Below, one piece after another: positions 1-12,352 of a stretch of 64,000 bases of DNA. The notes beneath the pieces are model-generated. The model was not told the DNA's origin, searched no databases, and worked only from the letters and a program-made list of their open reading frames with translations. Every line of letters starts with the position of its first letter. Within the stretch, counting starts at the first letter, position 1. Source of the DNA: Prunella strophiata. Taxonomy: Eukaryota > Chordata > Aves > Passeriformes > Prunellidae. The DNA lies in contig JAZBQD010000014.1 of NCBI GenBank assembly GCA_036583965.1, positions 44,821,490-44,885,489 on the forward strand. The letters are read 5' to 3'. Made by a program: the position numbers and the translations under genes.

Positions 1-1750
1 TTGAGGGGATCTGATCTCTATTCACAGTGTGTTTCATTCAGTATCAACTAAAGACTGTGACTTTTTCCTGATAGTACTACAGCTTTTGAAAGGCAAAGGA
101 GAAATCAACAGAATATAAACTGATAAATTTGGCTGTGCTTTGGCACTACATCACATTTTCTTTTGCCTTCACTTCCCCTATCTGAAATGGCCATAACACA
201 GTAGTCTGTATTCCTTGTCATAACACACAATCTGCTCCAGTGAATCACTGCATATTTGAGAACAAACCACAAATACAGTTTCATTAGAATAATTCATATC
301 CTCCCAAAACATCAGTTTTGAAGACAAACAGATCTCTTCAATATTCTGGGAAAAATTTTTGATGTGGTCATTATCTTTGGATTATGTTATATTTTGTCTT
401 GTTTATTCCTTTTTATTGCATAATTTAAAGAATAAATTTTAAAAAGCACTAAGGGATAGTACAAATGTAGTAATTTCCTCAAGTGATCTATTTAGATTTT
501 ACAAAGGGACCAGGAAAGAATTACCTTATTTTGGAAAAAGTACATGAATCAGAAAACATTCCTAACTGCCCTATCTCTAGAAAGGGTACTGGGGCTAACC
601 TAACATTGACACAAATAAGCAAAAATTGAAAAGCCAGGAATTTTCTTGGACTGCTTTAAGGCTTTTTTTTGTTTTTAAGATGCAGAAAGACACATTTTAT
701 GCTGCTTTTTGCATTCAGTCATATTTGGAAGTATAGTTTAAATATTTTATTTCAACAATGTGCCCCTTTTGTATTTTGTTTTCTCTCAGGCTGAGTCCTA
801 CATTTATACCCTTAGCTTTTCTCAAGAAAGAGGTTTGCTCAGTGATTGCCTTAATAGATGCATAGTGAAACAGAGGGATAAAGATTACTATTTATAGTAC
901 TATTTATATTCCATTTAACTCCATGCTACTGCAACCAGATGATGGATTTCCTTACAGTGTCCTTTACTACCATGAGAGAGTAGCAACTAATTTAATCTGC
1001 CACTAGATGTCATTCCTTTTTCATGCAAATTTGAACAATGAGAATTTCTAGTTTAAAATTTCAGTTAAAAACATAGGTATTAACATCAAAGAATTAATTT
1101 GCTGTAGACACATCTAAAATAATTTATTTTTATTGTTTTTACATATTAATAGGATGTTGCAAACTTACTGTGGACTTTCAGCAGGTCCATCTGTGCTTAA
1201 AGGTGGAGGTGAAAAGATTGCATATGCTCAAACAGACTGCTGGTGATCTGTTTGGATAATTAAGCAATTCACAGTAGAAGAGATTGATTCCATTAGGTGA
1301 ATATCAAATTAAGACATATATTTTTTTATATTTTTGTTTAAAATATATTTTTATGCTTGCTCAGCCCCAAATCCTGTTCTTTTAAACAGAACTGCTTTCA
1401 CTTAGTGTGTGTCACCTCTTTGCTCAGAACCAATTTCCTTGTCTTTTCTCACACCCTCTCTGATCTGTTAAGGTTTTCTGTCATGGCTACTGAAAATTTG
1501 CAAAGCAAATTTGCAAATGCAATTGCTCATCCTTTTACTGCCTTTCAGGAGGTTTCATTCTGGATAGTGACAGATACCTGTAAAGACCCTTATTCTTTTG
1601 ATTATCTGTGCTGATTAAAAAAACATTGCTGTTTTTTTCCATGTTTTGAGATGAAGATATCTGATAAATCTAAGCAGTCTATAGAAAAGACTCTGCAACA
1701 TTTTATCTTCAGTACTCACAGATTCAATTTTTAAAATATGTGGGGCTTTT

Positions 1751-1796
1751 TGATTTTTGGGTAAGAAAATATTTGATTTTTGGGTAAGGAAATATT
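1751..1796. repeat. 23-bp tandem duplication, two copies
   Basis: Two adjacent 23-bp units (1751-1773 and 1774-1796) read TGATTTTTGGGTAAG-AAATATT and differ by one base (A/G at unit position 16). This is a simple, fairly recent local duplication, probably from replication slippage. No function is suggested. Confidence 0.85.
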
Positions 1797-2007
1797 TATT
1801 CAACATTAATTCTATTTCATTTTTTTTTTTTTAGCTGTGCTTAAACATTAAGTTGAATATACACTGTAAGATTAATATACAAAAGTTTCGCAATCTTTAT
1901 GCCAATAATTGGATGGCCTTTAGCATATATTTCACAGTCTTTCATCAAGGGTTCTGGGCAAGCATGCAGCACCAATTTTTCAAATATGCTCTTCAATAAT
2001 TTAAATT

Positions 2008-2039
2008 ACATTAAATGTAATAAATAACATTAAATGTAA
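2008..2039. repeat. Direct repeat of a near-palindromic 13-mer
   Basis: ACATTAAATGTAA occurs at 2008-2020 and again at 2027-2039. Each copy is nearly self-complementary (TTACAT...ATGTAA), so the pair can pair within or between copies. It lies in AT-rich unique sequence and may be chance or slippage. Confidence 0.7.
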
Positions 2040-3641
2040 AATGTATTCAGTGAAGCATGAAAATCTACATACTCTTATTTTGTGTAATCTATGATCACAG
2101 CAGGGGTGGATGAATGTCTGGTGCTTTGTGAAGGCATGATGTATTTGAAATGAGTAATAGCCATTGTTTTAATATGTGCTAACATATTTTGAACTGCAAA
2201 AACCTTTTAGATGACAGAAAATTTACTGGTGATAATATTCTACTAAAATATTAAGATGCTGCATTTCCTAATAGTACTATTTGGTATCAAATATTGATGC
2301 TTCCTTTAAATTTCACCATTGGAAATAGATTCTGTTAGCACAGTACTCTACAAGGTGGTCTGGGTCACTGGCTGTGGTTTGGCTCCTCTCTCCCTACCAG
2401 AATGAACTCTCCAACTTGAATTTTTTCACAGTAGAAGTAGGAAATAGTCAATAATCTTAAGAAATGCCTAGATAAATAATGCTAATGTGGAAGAAGTTTT
2501 GGCATGATCAGAGGAATGGCCTCTTCATTGGAACATCCCATTTCAATACAATTGCCTTTTTTTCTATGCTAGAGCTTATAGATGCTTTATGAGTCACACA
2601 CCTGTACTCTATTTTGATTTGAGTACAGACTTTTACTTAAAACAGAGCTTGTGCAGTGCCAGTAGATGAACAGGCTGTAAATGTTGAAACCCCTTGGCTG
2701 GAGCTGTCACTTACCCAGAGAAAGGAATCAGTCCTCTGATGGCAGGTACCAGACATTTTTGCTTGTTTCATTCCCTCCAGCAGGATTGCAGAACAGCTTT
2801 AAAGACTCTGGTCATAAAACTCCTTTCAGATTCAAGGGTGCCAGTATTACTGCTCTTTCCTCTTTAACATTAACACTTCCAGCATATGCCAGATGTCATC
2901 TTATTTCCTAGGATCAGGCTAGTGGTGTTTAAAATAGCTCTTATGTACCTTACTATCTAAAGAAATTCTCTCCATACTCCCTCAGTATTAGTTAGCTTCC
3001 AAATGCCTGCTCTGTGACCATGAATTAGGCTTTCTGTTTAGCAGTTAATGTCTTCTCAATTAATATGTATGACAGAGAGGCATCTAATAAGTCACAGTGC
3101 TAGTCCTGAATGTTTCAGAAGATTATCTACTATCGTTTGGGGTAGTAGAAACTGGCCTAAAATATTTCATATTTTATGCTTGCAGTTTAAACAAAATGTC
3201 TTCTACTGATTTATAGTACAGAAGAGATATTTCCCAGCACAGCTTAATCAAAAGATGGAGGTAGCTAATTCTCTAAAATACTAAGCCAGTTCTTCAGCTG
3301 TGGCAAACTCACCTTTCTCTCTCATAATTAATTAATCTCATGTTGAAATGATAAGATTTCAAAGCCTTCAAGGCTTCAATATATAAAAGGTAGCTTTCAT
3401 TATGTCATTATAGAAACATATTTTTGGTTCATGTGGATGTAAAGACTTATACAGGTAAACTACAATGACATTCAGTTCCTAAGTATTTTTTCTTTTCCAG
3501 TGGTTTCTTATGTTTTATTGGAACCATAGTTAGATAAACTTCTCCTACTGATTTTTCTCCAGTTTTCATAGGACTTTAGGCTCCTTACAAGTTTATCTTA
3601 ACTTTAAATAAAGACAAAAATAAAATTAAAAAAAACCTCTG

Positions 3642-3662
3642 CCCCCCCCCCCCTTCCCCCCC
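3642..3662. repeat. Poly-C tract C12-TT-C7
   Basis: Twelve C residues (3642-3653), TT, then seven C (3656-3662), sitting between A-rich stretches. A simple-sequence tract; its length is prone to sequencing error and polymorphism. Confidence 0.9.
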
Positions 3663-6600
3663 AAGAAACAACAACAGCAAAAAAAACAACTGCCCCCTCA
3701 AAGAGCCTAAGTCCCTAATTAATGCTTAAAAATAGGGGTTATACCCTGGACCAACATACATGGTTAACAGTTGTGATGGCCATTTTGTGCTATGGTGATT
3801 CTTTCAAAATTACTTTTTCAAAAAGAAAAGAATAATTGAATTACTTCCTGTGGTATAACTAACTCTTGATCCTGAATAATCATGGTAGTTTACAAAATAG
3901 CTCTGTAATTAACATTCCTGGATTAATATTGTTGATTTAAGTTTTGAGCATCACATTGTTAATAAATCTGACAGTATTGGCTTTAGCAACATACATTACT
4001 CATGAAAAATATAGCTCTGAGTTTTAAGAAAATTCATTCCTCTGCAGTTCTAAAATAGAACACTGATTTTTCCTCCAATCAATACATAAAACCAGCAAAA
4101 ATTACTATCATTACTCTGAAACTGCAGAGTCTTTTCTTCATTTTAACTGGAGATCTTGCACAAGCCTATTTTATTTAATAAACCAGGATGAAATTGTTTA
4201 AACAAGCTAAACCTGATGTGAAATGATTTTCTCAGTTTATCAGGTAGACTGTAAATGATGAACATGTGAGTACACAATGGAGGTAATGTAGTTCATTTTA
4301 ACAGCTTTTAAAGCAAGTCAAGTTTTTGATAATGTTAGGGACATGAAAATGGATATTTCTTAAGCAGAACACCATATCAGCATACTTTTTATCTTTGGTA
4401 TAGGGCATTGACTGTAAAATCATCAATCTCACATAACATTTATATGACAATATGTTGAAGAAAGTAAAAAATTCCAGTTTAGAGAAGAAACACGTGTAGA
4501 TTATCTGAACAGTTTAATTCCTACTTCTTGCAAGATACTAAATATTGTTTCAAAAGATACTATCATAAGCACAAATATTTTGTAGTCAGTAAAAAATCAG
4601 TTATTATCTTGCAACCCGCTACAAATCATCAGTTTAATGCATATTGCAACTATGCATTTGTTATCTGCTCTTCACTGAAACAGATTTGCAGGGTTATTTT
4701 AGATAGTATTTTCATTGTTATCATAGCATTAAGTAAGTAATTTTTTTTCATTTCAGAAATTTTCTGTAGTAGAAACCATCAACTCCCAAAGTTATAGGTG
4801 ACCTTTTATATTTTCCATATGCAGAGAATTATTACATTTGTTGTGTTGTGAAGTCTTATCTTATACAGTAACCATGCAAGGGCAGATTTGAATGAAATTC
4901 CATTACAGTCTACAAAAAAATTCTTAGGGAGGATTTTATTTCATCTGACTTTTGATGTGTAGAGTGTGGAGGTATATATCTGAACTATTCATCCCAAGCC
5001 TCTCTTACAGCTGATGAAAAGAAAGGCACTTCCAAGCATGATTCATATAACTGTTTTTAGATATTTTTCTTGGCATGAGATCAGCTGCCATCAGAGTGTC
5101 TATTTATGTTCATTAGCTTCTGTGAAGAGAGCAAAATCACTATCTCTGATGTAGACATGTGCTTTTCCTTTCTGTGGCTCCAGCAGGCTTTGCATTAGGT
5201 TTTTAAATATGAAATTCTTTCCATAGTGCTGAAAAGAAAAACTGCTTAAGCACATACGTTCCTTTATGCTGGTTCCTATATGCTATTCCTATCCAGGAGT
5301 ACATGATGTGGATTCATCACCCACAAATTTCTGTGAGAAAAGCTGCCTGCTTTGTTTGATGTTGAGTTAGGTGGCTGTAATGGGTCTTTTTGACACCAGG
5401 ATTTGTAAATTTGAAAAGATCTCTCATAGACAGTTATGAAAACTTTCTATATGCCCTTGCATCAGCATAGGGTAGAAACAGCCCTTTGTGAATCTGCCTC
5501 AGTTTCACACATGTAAATTGTGTGGGATGTTAGGGGCACTGCTTCCATCAGTCAGTCTCATGTAATGAGGTCTTTGTGTTCCTCTGATTGAATTCCTCTT
5601 TATGTTGGAGCATGCCTTTTAGGAAATATTTTAATTTTGTTTTTCAGTGTTAATGAAGAACAGACCTCAGTCCACAAATGCATATCCTGTGCCTTGGAAA
5701 AACACAGTTGCTTTCTTCCCCACCTACATATAGACTAAAAAGTTGGAAAACAAAAAAGGAAGGAAACTCATCATAAACTTCCTTGTGCTTTCCACTTCTC
5801 AGGTGTAGCCTCAGAATCTCAGTCATTAAGCAGAATAGTGCAAATGAAATGGCTGTTTTTTCACTCTGTCACTTCACTTTTTTTTTCAATGGTTTCAAGC
5901 TCAGTCTTATCCTTTCATAACTGACAGAAGTTTTGAGGGGCTGCCTTTCTGCTGCAGAAGTCTGTAGTAAAACTATTGCAGATTAAAGGCATGTAAGGCA
6001 GTGCAGAACTGAGCCTGGAAGGAAATCAAAGAAATTTGCTTCTTGAGCTTTTTTCTTTCAAGTCTGTTTAAAATAAGTCTTTGATATCTTTGTATTTAAG
6101 TATATAAATTTTTTAATTAGATAATATAATTATTTTTGTACATAGTTAAGAATGAAAGTTATTATACGTCTCTATGTGGACATTTACAACACAGCAACCA
6201 TATGTAGGCTGTTTCTTTAGGAAAAGTGAATTTAGTGTACAAAACAAAGCCAATGTTCACTAAATTAAATTCTTACTATCTTAACTTTTCTTTATTCTGA
6301 ATGAAGCTAGCAGACAATATTTCTGTCTTAGTATAATAGTGCTCCATAGCATTTTTAATTATCATCATAACTTAATCCTACCCTTTCAGCTTGCAGAGGT
6401 ATAAAATGTAAGATCAGAAGCTTTTTCTACATGACAACTAAAGTATATGGTACATTGTAATTCTAGTGTGGAAGAAATGTTAGATGAAGAATTAGGGTAC
6501 ATTCCCCTAAAATGTCAGACATAACAACTAACAGACATTTCCTAGCTATTGTTGAGAGAAGTTTTAACCATGAAAGTATCAGATAGCACTATCAATTTCT

Positions 6601-8185
6601 TTTCCTCCTGTCAGTAGCTATCAATAAATATGTCATAACACATCATAATATGTATTGCAAAGCACATGTTTTTTTCATAATTGTGCCATTCATACTATTA
6701 TTCCACCCTTTCTTTACAGGATATGTAACTCTAAAATATAGGGAAAATAACAAAAGGTGTGAAAATTTAAGTCTGTGGAAGATCCAAATTCCCTCAGAGA
6801 TCAGTCATTCTGTAGTAGTAATATAAATGCCAAAAGATCCAATAAATAATATTGCTTGTTTGAAAACGCTGAGTTAACTGCACTGAGTTAAGTGCTGAGG
6901 TCCTAGCAATACAAAATATGCTGTGTAACTTTTTCAGTGGTTTACAATAAGTCTGCAAAGTAAGCCCCTGGAATCCAGCAGAAATAAAATGGATTAGATG
7001 CTGTTTCTTTGTTACATGGAGCACAGACTTGTGCCATTGATAGCCTTCTTTTTGTTAGTGTGCTACCACGGTAAAAAGGAAAACAAGCATAGATTGTTCC
7101 AAAATAAGTAGGAACAAAGAATGAAGCATTCATTTCCTGAAGAAGTCCTGTTAATATTTGCAGATCATCTTGTTTAAAAAAGAATAGGTATAAGAGCAAA
7201 GTTAACAGATACAAAGCTATTAATCTTTCACTTCAATGAAAGCTTCTATTTAGTCAAAGAGGATCATTTGGCATATGCTCCAACTGACTTAAAGAAATGT
7301 GGAAAAACACTGGGAAATCATATTTTAGTTTATAGTGTAAGTTTTCTACATTCTCAGGTGACAGGAGAACATGAAATATGTCAGAAGAGTTCCTGAAGAA
7401 TACACATTTCTGAATTAATTGAGAATTGCACATCAAAATGTTGTTCTTTCAGATACCACAGAGAGAAGGATATCACCAAATTGCCTACTATTTTCTCAAT
7501 TGTCTGTGTCACTTAGGGTAATCCAAGTTGATGCTTAACCTTAATTTTCAGTTTCAGAAAATCAGGAAGATATCTCCATCTGAGTATGAGAGCAGAATAG
7601 GCAATACTTTCCATTATGAAAATCCTGCCTGAACAGATATTACAAGTTGAAAAGCAGCTGCTAATCTGACTTTAGTCTAAATCTATGAGGGCAACCAAGG
7701 AAGAAAGTCTGTCAGAGATATGTTTTCTCTACAGAGATCCACTGGCCACAGACTGACAGGAATTATTGATCTTACCTAACATGAGCCACGTAAATGTCAG
7801 ATATACAGCACTTTCCTAGCTTCCTCTGTATTCTGAGCAGAGAGACTGACCCTTCAGGAGGATGCTCCCCCCAATTCTTGATGCTTAGATATGTGCTTGG
7901 GTGTTGGTATTCATGATTTCTTCCATCTGAACTGTTGAGCTGGCTGTCACACAAGAAGGGTGTGTCACCTATTTTCTCCAAGTACCTTCCAACAGGGAGA
8001 GTGGCCCAATTTTTAGGGAAACTGATGAAAAGGGCTCTCTTCAAGTTTTGGAACATAAAAGGAGATTTTATTGAACTTACAGTATATCCTCTTTGTCTTC
8101 TCTAGGGAAAATCCTAATTCAGTTAAGACTGAAATACAGGGAGCTAGTAATGAAGTTATCTAGTAAATCCACACTAGGACAAGTG
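3663..8185. other. Unique AT-rich non-coding sequence
   Basis: No gene is recognised across these 4.5 kb. Open frames are short and lack domains. The only one with any supporting signal is a 94-codon minus-strand frame at 7772-8056 (listed separately). A stretch near 7500-7570 weakly resembles an ancient MIR-like SINE (see findings). Confidence 0.55.
7772..8056 (-). other. Unrecognised 94-codon ORF with a donor-like site
   Basis: This minus-strand frame starts MFQNLKRALFISFPKNWATL and matches no family I know. Just before its stop the minus strand reads TTAG|GTAAGATC, a good match to a vertebrate 5' splice donor, with the exon edge at about 7776. The frame is open right up to it. Upstream on the minus strand (plus 8067-8072) there is an AATAAA hexamer, unusual just ahead of an exon and more like an LTR or retrocopy end. 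No convincing splice acceptor was seen. It could be an exon of an unannotated transcript, part of an unrecognised LTR, or chance. Confidence 0.15.
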
Positions 8186-8236
8186 AAAACCTACATTAAG
8201 AGAAAGTATGAGGTATAAAACCTACATTAAGAGAAA
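8186..8236. repeat. 20-bp direct repeat, two copies 31 bp apart
   Basis: AAAACCTACATTAAGAGAAA is exactly repeated at 8186-8205 and 8217-8236, separated by 11 bp. It is a local tandem-type duplication in unique sequence. No known element is associated with it. Confidence 0.9.
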
Positions 8237-8610
8237 TTTAACTCAAGGTTCTACTTTTTATTGGACAAAAGTAAAACATTTAACCTAAGTAAATTTTATG
8301 GTTTTGAGGCTTAAGTGAATAAAAAGATGACTTTGCAAAGTAGCAAAAGAAGTACCTTTTTTTTTTTTGTTTTATTTTACCAAGTTTCACACCAATTTTT
8401 GTGAAAGTTAGACATTGTGACTAGCAATTTCTACTTTTCCTCCACTCCAGCAATGATAGAGACAATAGTCTAGAAAGTTTCAAGATCCCATTTGTCCATT
8501 CTTGAAAATAAATCTCAGGCTTTTGAATTGCTCAGGCATATTTGAAAATATCAATGATCCTTCTCATGCTCTTTTATCCTCCTTTGGTTACTCAGGATCC
8601 TCTAATCCTC
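8237..8610. other. Non-coding gap, nothing recognised
   Basis: AT-rich unique sequence with a short T run near 8359. No gene, repeat family or regulatory site can be supported. Confidence 0.55.
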
Positions 8611-8641
8611 AAAAAAAAAAAAAAAAAAAAAAAAAAAAGCA

Positions 8642-8695
<54 letters not shown>
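8611..8695. repeat. Compound microsatellite A28-(CA)4-(TA)22
   Basis: An uninterrupted A28 run (8611-8638), the linker GCAG, a short CA run (8643-8650) and about 22 perfect TA repeats (8651-8695). An A run directly followed by dinucleotides often marks an old retroposon tail, but no retroposon body is visible upstream. The AT block is easily melted and likely polymorphic. Confidence 0.95.
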
Positions 8696-8697
<2 letters not shown>

Positions 8698-11600
8698 ATT
8701 CACATATTCTCTGTAATATAGTTAATGGAAGAAAAGTATTCAACCAAGTTGCAGCAGAAATCAAAACAGTACATTTCTAAGGGGAGAGAAATTAAAATCT
8801 GAATTCATAGCTCAGTAGAGAGCATCCTTGTGTACAACTGATAAACTTGGAGTACCGTATTAAGATTTTTAAATACTTTGTATATACACAAAATAAGGGC
8901 TTTAGTGGGTTTAGGACAGAGATTTTCTTCTTTCAAAAAGAAACATTATTAGCAGATATTGGCTAGCTGAACTGGAACATTGGCACTGGCACAAAGACCT
9001 CAGTTGTCTGATAGGCAGGTTCCATAGCATGTTAAGCCAGATTTTTCTGATCTTAAAGACTCTCTTAGGAATTCTCCATCTGTTAAAACGTGGTAAGGTT
9101 AAAAAGGGATAGTACTTGCCCACTTATGAACTACTTTGACAGTGTACATCAGTTTATCCCCTGATAACCACCAAAGACTTTTTAAAATGTCACCATCACT
9201 AGGAAGTAATAGTCACAAATGCATACTTTATGTTCATGCTTTGATGTTTTACTGAAAGGCACTATGGAATTTACAATCTGTCACAATTACACAAACCCAG
9301 GAGAATTTATTGCTATTTTAGGACTTGGGAAGCTTCAGACATGGAAAACTCAAAAAAGGAACCCCAATAAACTTTTAACAAATTTGATTTGCATCAAATT
9401 TGAGACACAAATGTAAAATGTATCTTCACAATACAATCATGTAGCTCATAGCTGATTTTAAAATATTGTCTTACTGTATTGTAACTTTTTTCCAAAGTGC
9501 TAAAGAAAGGGCTAGTAACTTTTCTGTGATGAGAACAAGTGGTGAATCATAATAATAGCCTTTTTCTGACTTCTGTGAGGAGAGATATCTACCCGGTTCA
9601 GGGTATCTTTCTCCATCTGTTGGCACAGCTGTGTTAACAACGTGTGAACAAGGCAACCAGTCCTTCACCCACTTTGTTCCCCCTTCCACTGACCCTTCCA
9701 TCTCCAAAAGCGTTCCACTGGTGCTTGCTTTAAGGCAACTAGCACAGAAATAGAAAGAAATTTGTGCCTACTTCTCTTCTTCTTTTTCCTTTTAATCCAT
9801 TCCATCAGATTTAGTTGTTGGTTTTTTTCCCATTTGTTTGTTTTTAACCTGTGAACAGAACGAAGTTATCTGAAAGAAATTTCCCAGTAAAACTGGGCTA
9901 AAGAGGAGTATTAGCCCCTAATGGTCCTTAATGCAGTATAGTTTAGTACTAATTACTCACTGCTGAGGAGCCTGGACTGCATTCAGTGCACACATTAATT
10001 CCCATCACTTATGTGCTCCGAAGGCACAACAGCACAGGCATTAAGATTTAGATATTTCTCTTCTCCTGCTTTGTCTGTGAGTGGAAACAGAGTAGGACCA
10101 ATATGCCTGATGAGTTACAAACCAATGAAATAATCACAGCATTTCTTCCACACCTCTTTTCCTTCCAGCTCAAGTGGATTTTAGAGCACTATTCATATGA
10201 TTATAACCCAGGTATTATTTTAACTCATGTTTTTTTTCCTACAAAATGATAACCTCACTTCACATTTTACCGAATTATTTCTACCTGACATTTTAAAACC
10301 ATGAATTTCTGATGGTCATTTTCTGACAAGCATATAAAAAGCTTAGGTTGAAGACTTTTAATTTGTGTTAAATTGGGATAAAATCAGCTAATGAATTTAA
10401 CTGTAGCTAATAATTTATTAAGAAGTTGATGTGGCAGACCTGAAAAATAAGGCAACTGAAGAGGACTCCATTCCTTAAACATGGGGTGATGAAAGATTGT
10501 CAAATCCATTGTTAATATGAAACCCTGTATTGGCTTGATATAAAATTTAAGACTTGATTTAAGATTCATTATATATCCAAAGCTAAAAGAATGAAAGGAA
10601 TGAAATTACAAATATCCTTGAAAAAGAAATGAAACATCAGTTAACAATTTGGTGGTGCTGCTAAGTTATTAGAAAGCCCAATTTTTGAGAGTTTTAAAAG
10701 GATCCCATGATAATAAATAATTACTAGAGAATGAAAATATTATGTAAAATTCTGTGTCAGTTGATATAAAAAATGTGAAAAAGTTCTTAAAAATCTAGAT
10801 ATAATACTGGACTAAAGATACATGAAATAAAGATTTCCATTTAGGAAAAATAATGAGAGTATTTCAATGGAAATATACACTGCTGAGCAGGGACCAGCAA
10901 AGTAAACTGAATCACAAAAAGTGAACAGAAAATAAACAAGAAAATGGCATTCTACCTACTGTAGAAAAACAATGTCTACATCTTGGGACTGTGTTACTGC
11001 TTCCTCAGAAAAGGATGGCAAGGGAAGCTAAGTAGCCTGAGTGGCTTCAGGGTGAGGAGTTGCTAAGGGGATGACATGATTTATCCTGGAAAAAATGGTT
11101 ACAAAAAGAATATGAGCAAAGTCTGTAGAATCCTAAGGGACATGAAAAAGCTACTCAGAGATTTTTAAAATTCCTTTTCATAAATCAGAAAGAACTTGTG
11201 TGAAATTAGGCTGATCCAGAACAAGTTTGTATAAGATTCTTTGACATGATGCATTGTGGATGGTAAAATTTTGATGTAGATTTTGAAATTAATTGAATGA
11301 ACTAACAGAAGAAAAATTCCTCCCCAGCTAATGAGGTAAAAACTGCCTCTCTAGCCTGGGTTTTCTGAACTTTGCTTGAGGCTATACTGGCAAAATATCA
11401 CTGCCTGTCATGTTCTGAAATCTATCTCTGATATCTGCTATTGTCTACTACCATAGACAGAGTCTATGGATATACTAACATTTTTCCTGATCCAGCTTGA
11501 TCATTTTTGTGTTAACTTCTTTCATCTGTTTAAAATTATCTGCTCTAACAGTCCATAAGCTTAGTCCTTTTTGGTTTGTTGACATCACTAGAGACAGCCT

Positions 11601-12073
11601 TTTCAATCCAAAAATTAATAGCTAAAGCATAAATTTAAACAAGATTTTCCACATACCATAAAAAAAAAAAGGCAATTATTTTGCTATACACCATAAATAT
11701 TTATATATTAATGATCACAAATATCTCAACCAAGCTGGCCCCAATTCTAACTGACAAAAACTAGTGTATGATTTTGATTTGAAGTTTTTCAAATACATAG
11801 ACACAGGTGTTGGTTTCCAAGGGACCCCACTATTTAGTATAGGTATTTAGGTATTTAGTGATACAGAAAGGACTGAGGGGTACATTCCCCAGGTAACATT
11901 TGGCACCCTAATCTCCCTATGGACACTTTTGGGTTGACAAAGTTATTAGAGCTTTAATTTACTTCCACTTAAAACATGTTTTGCAGTTAGGGCCCATAGC
12001 CCTTCTTCCCACATCACCCTGAGAAAAAGGGCTTCTGAAAAGTGTTTTTGCTCACATCCTGCCTAAGTACCAC
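8696..12073. other. Unique non-coding sequence
   Basis: No gene is recognised. The longest frames are 78 codons or fewer and have no domain. There is no clear CR1 or LTR similarity. The stretch around 10860-11180 is somewhat less AT-rich but cannot be assigned to a family. Confidence 0.55.
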
Positions 12074-12096
12074 TTTTTTTTTTTTTTTTTTTTTTT
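12074..12096. repeat. Poly-T tract (T23)
   Basis: An uninterrupted run of 23 T. It is paired with an A24 run 232 bp downstream (12329-12352), so the two can base-pair and enclose a short unique stretch. Short frames crossing the tracts encode only poly-Phe or poly-Lys and are not genes. Confidence 0.95.
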
Positions 12097-12328
12097 GCCA
12101 ATGGAAGTCAGTTGAGGTGGGACCAGAGGAGACACAACACTTGGACCATAGTCTGGATATATGTAAAAATGACACCAGTATGCACACCCAAGTCAAGACT
12201 CCTAAGGCCTTCCTGTGCCCTGTAAGTGTATGTATGTAGCTTGATATATGTGACTACTCCAAGCAGTTAAGTTTTTTGTCCAAACAGATATAATATTAGA
12301 GACTGATAGAAAGCCTAAAAACAAAAGC

Positions 12329-12352
12329 AAAAAAAAAAAAAAAAAAAAAAAA
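12329..12352. repeat. Poly-A tract (A24)
   Basis: An uninterrupted run of 24 A, complementary to the T23 run at 12074-12096. It could be a retroposon tail, but no retroposon body can be identified in the 232 bp between the two. Confidence 0.95.

Larger units (their letters stand above)
1..3640. other. Unique AT-rich non-coding sequence
   Basis: No gene is recognised. The longest open frame is 85 codons (1357-1614, plus) and lacks any domain or start context. The DNA is AT-rich, CpG-poor and broken by A and T runs, as expected for avian intergenic or intronic sequence. Small local duplications at 1751-1796 and 2008-2039 are listed separately. Confidence 0.6.
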
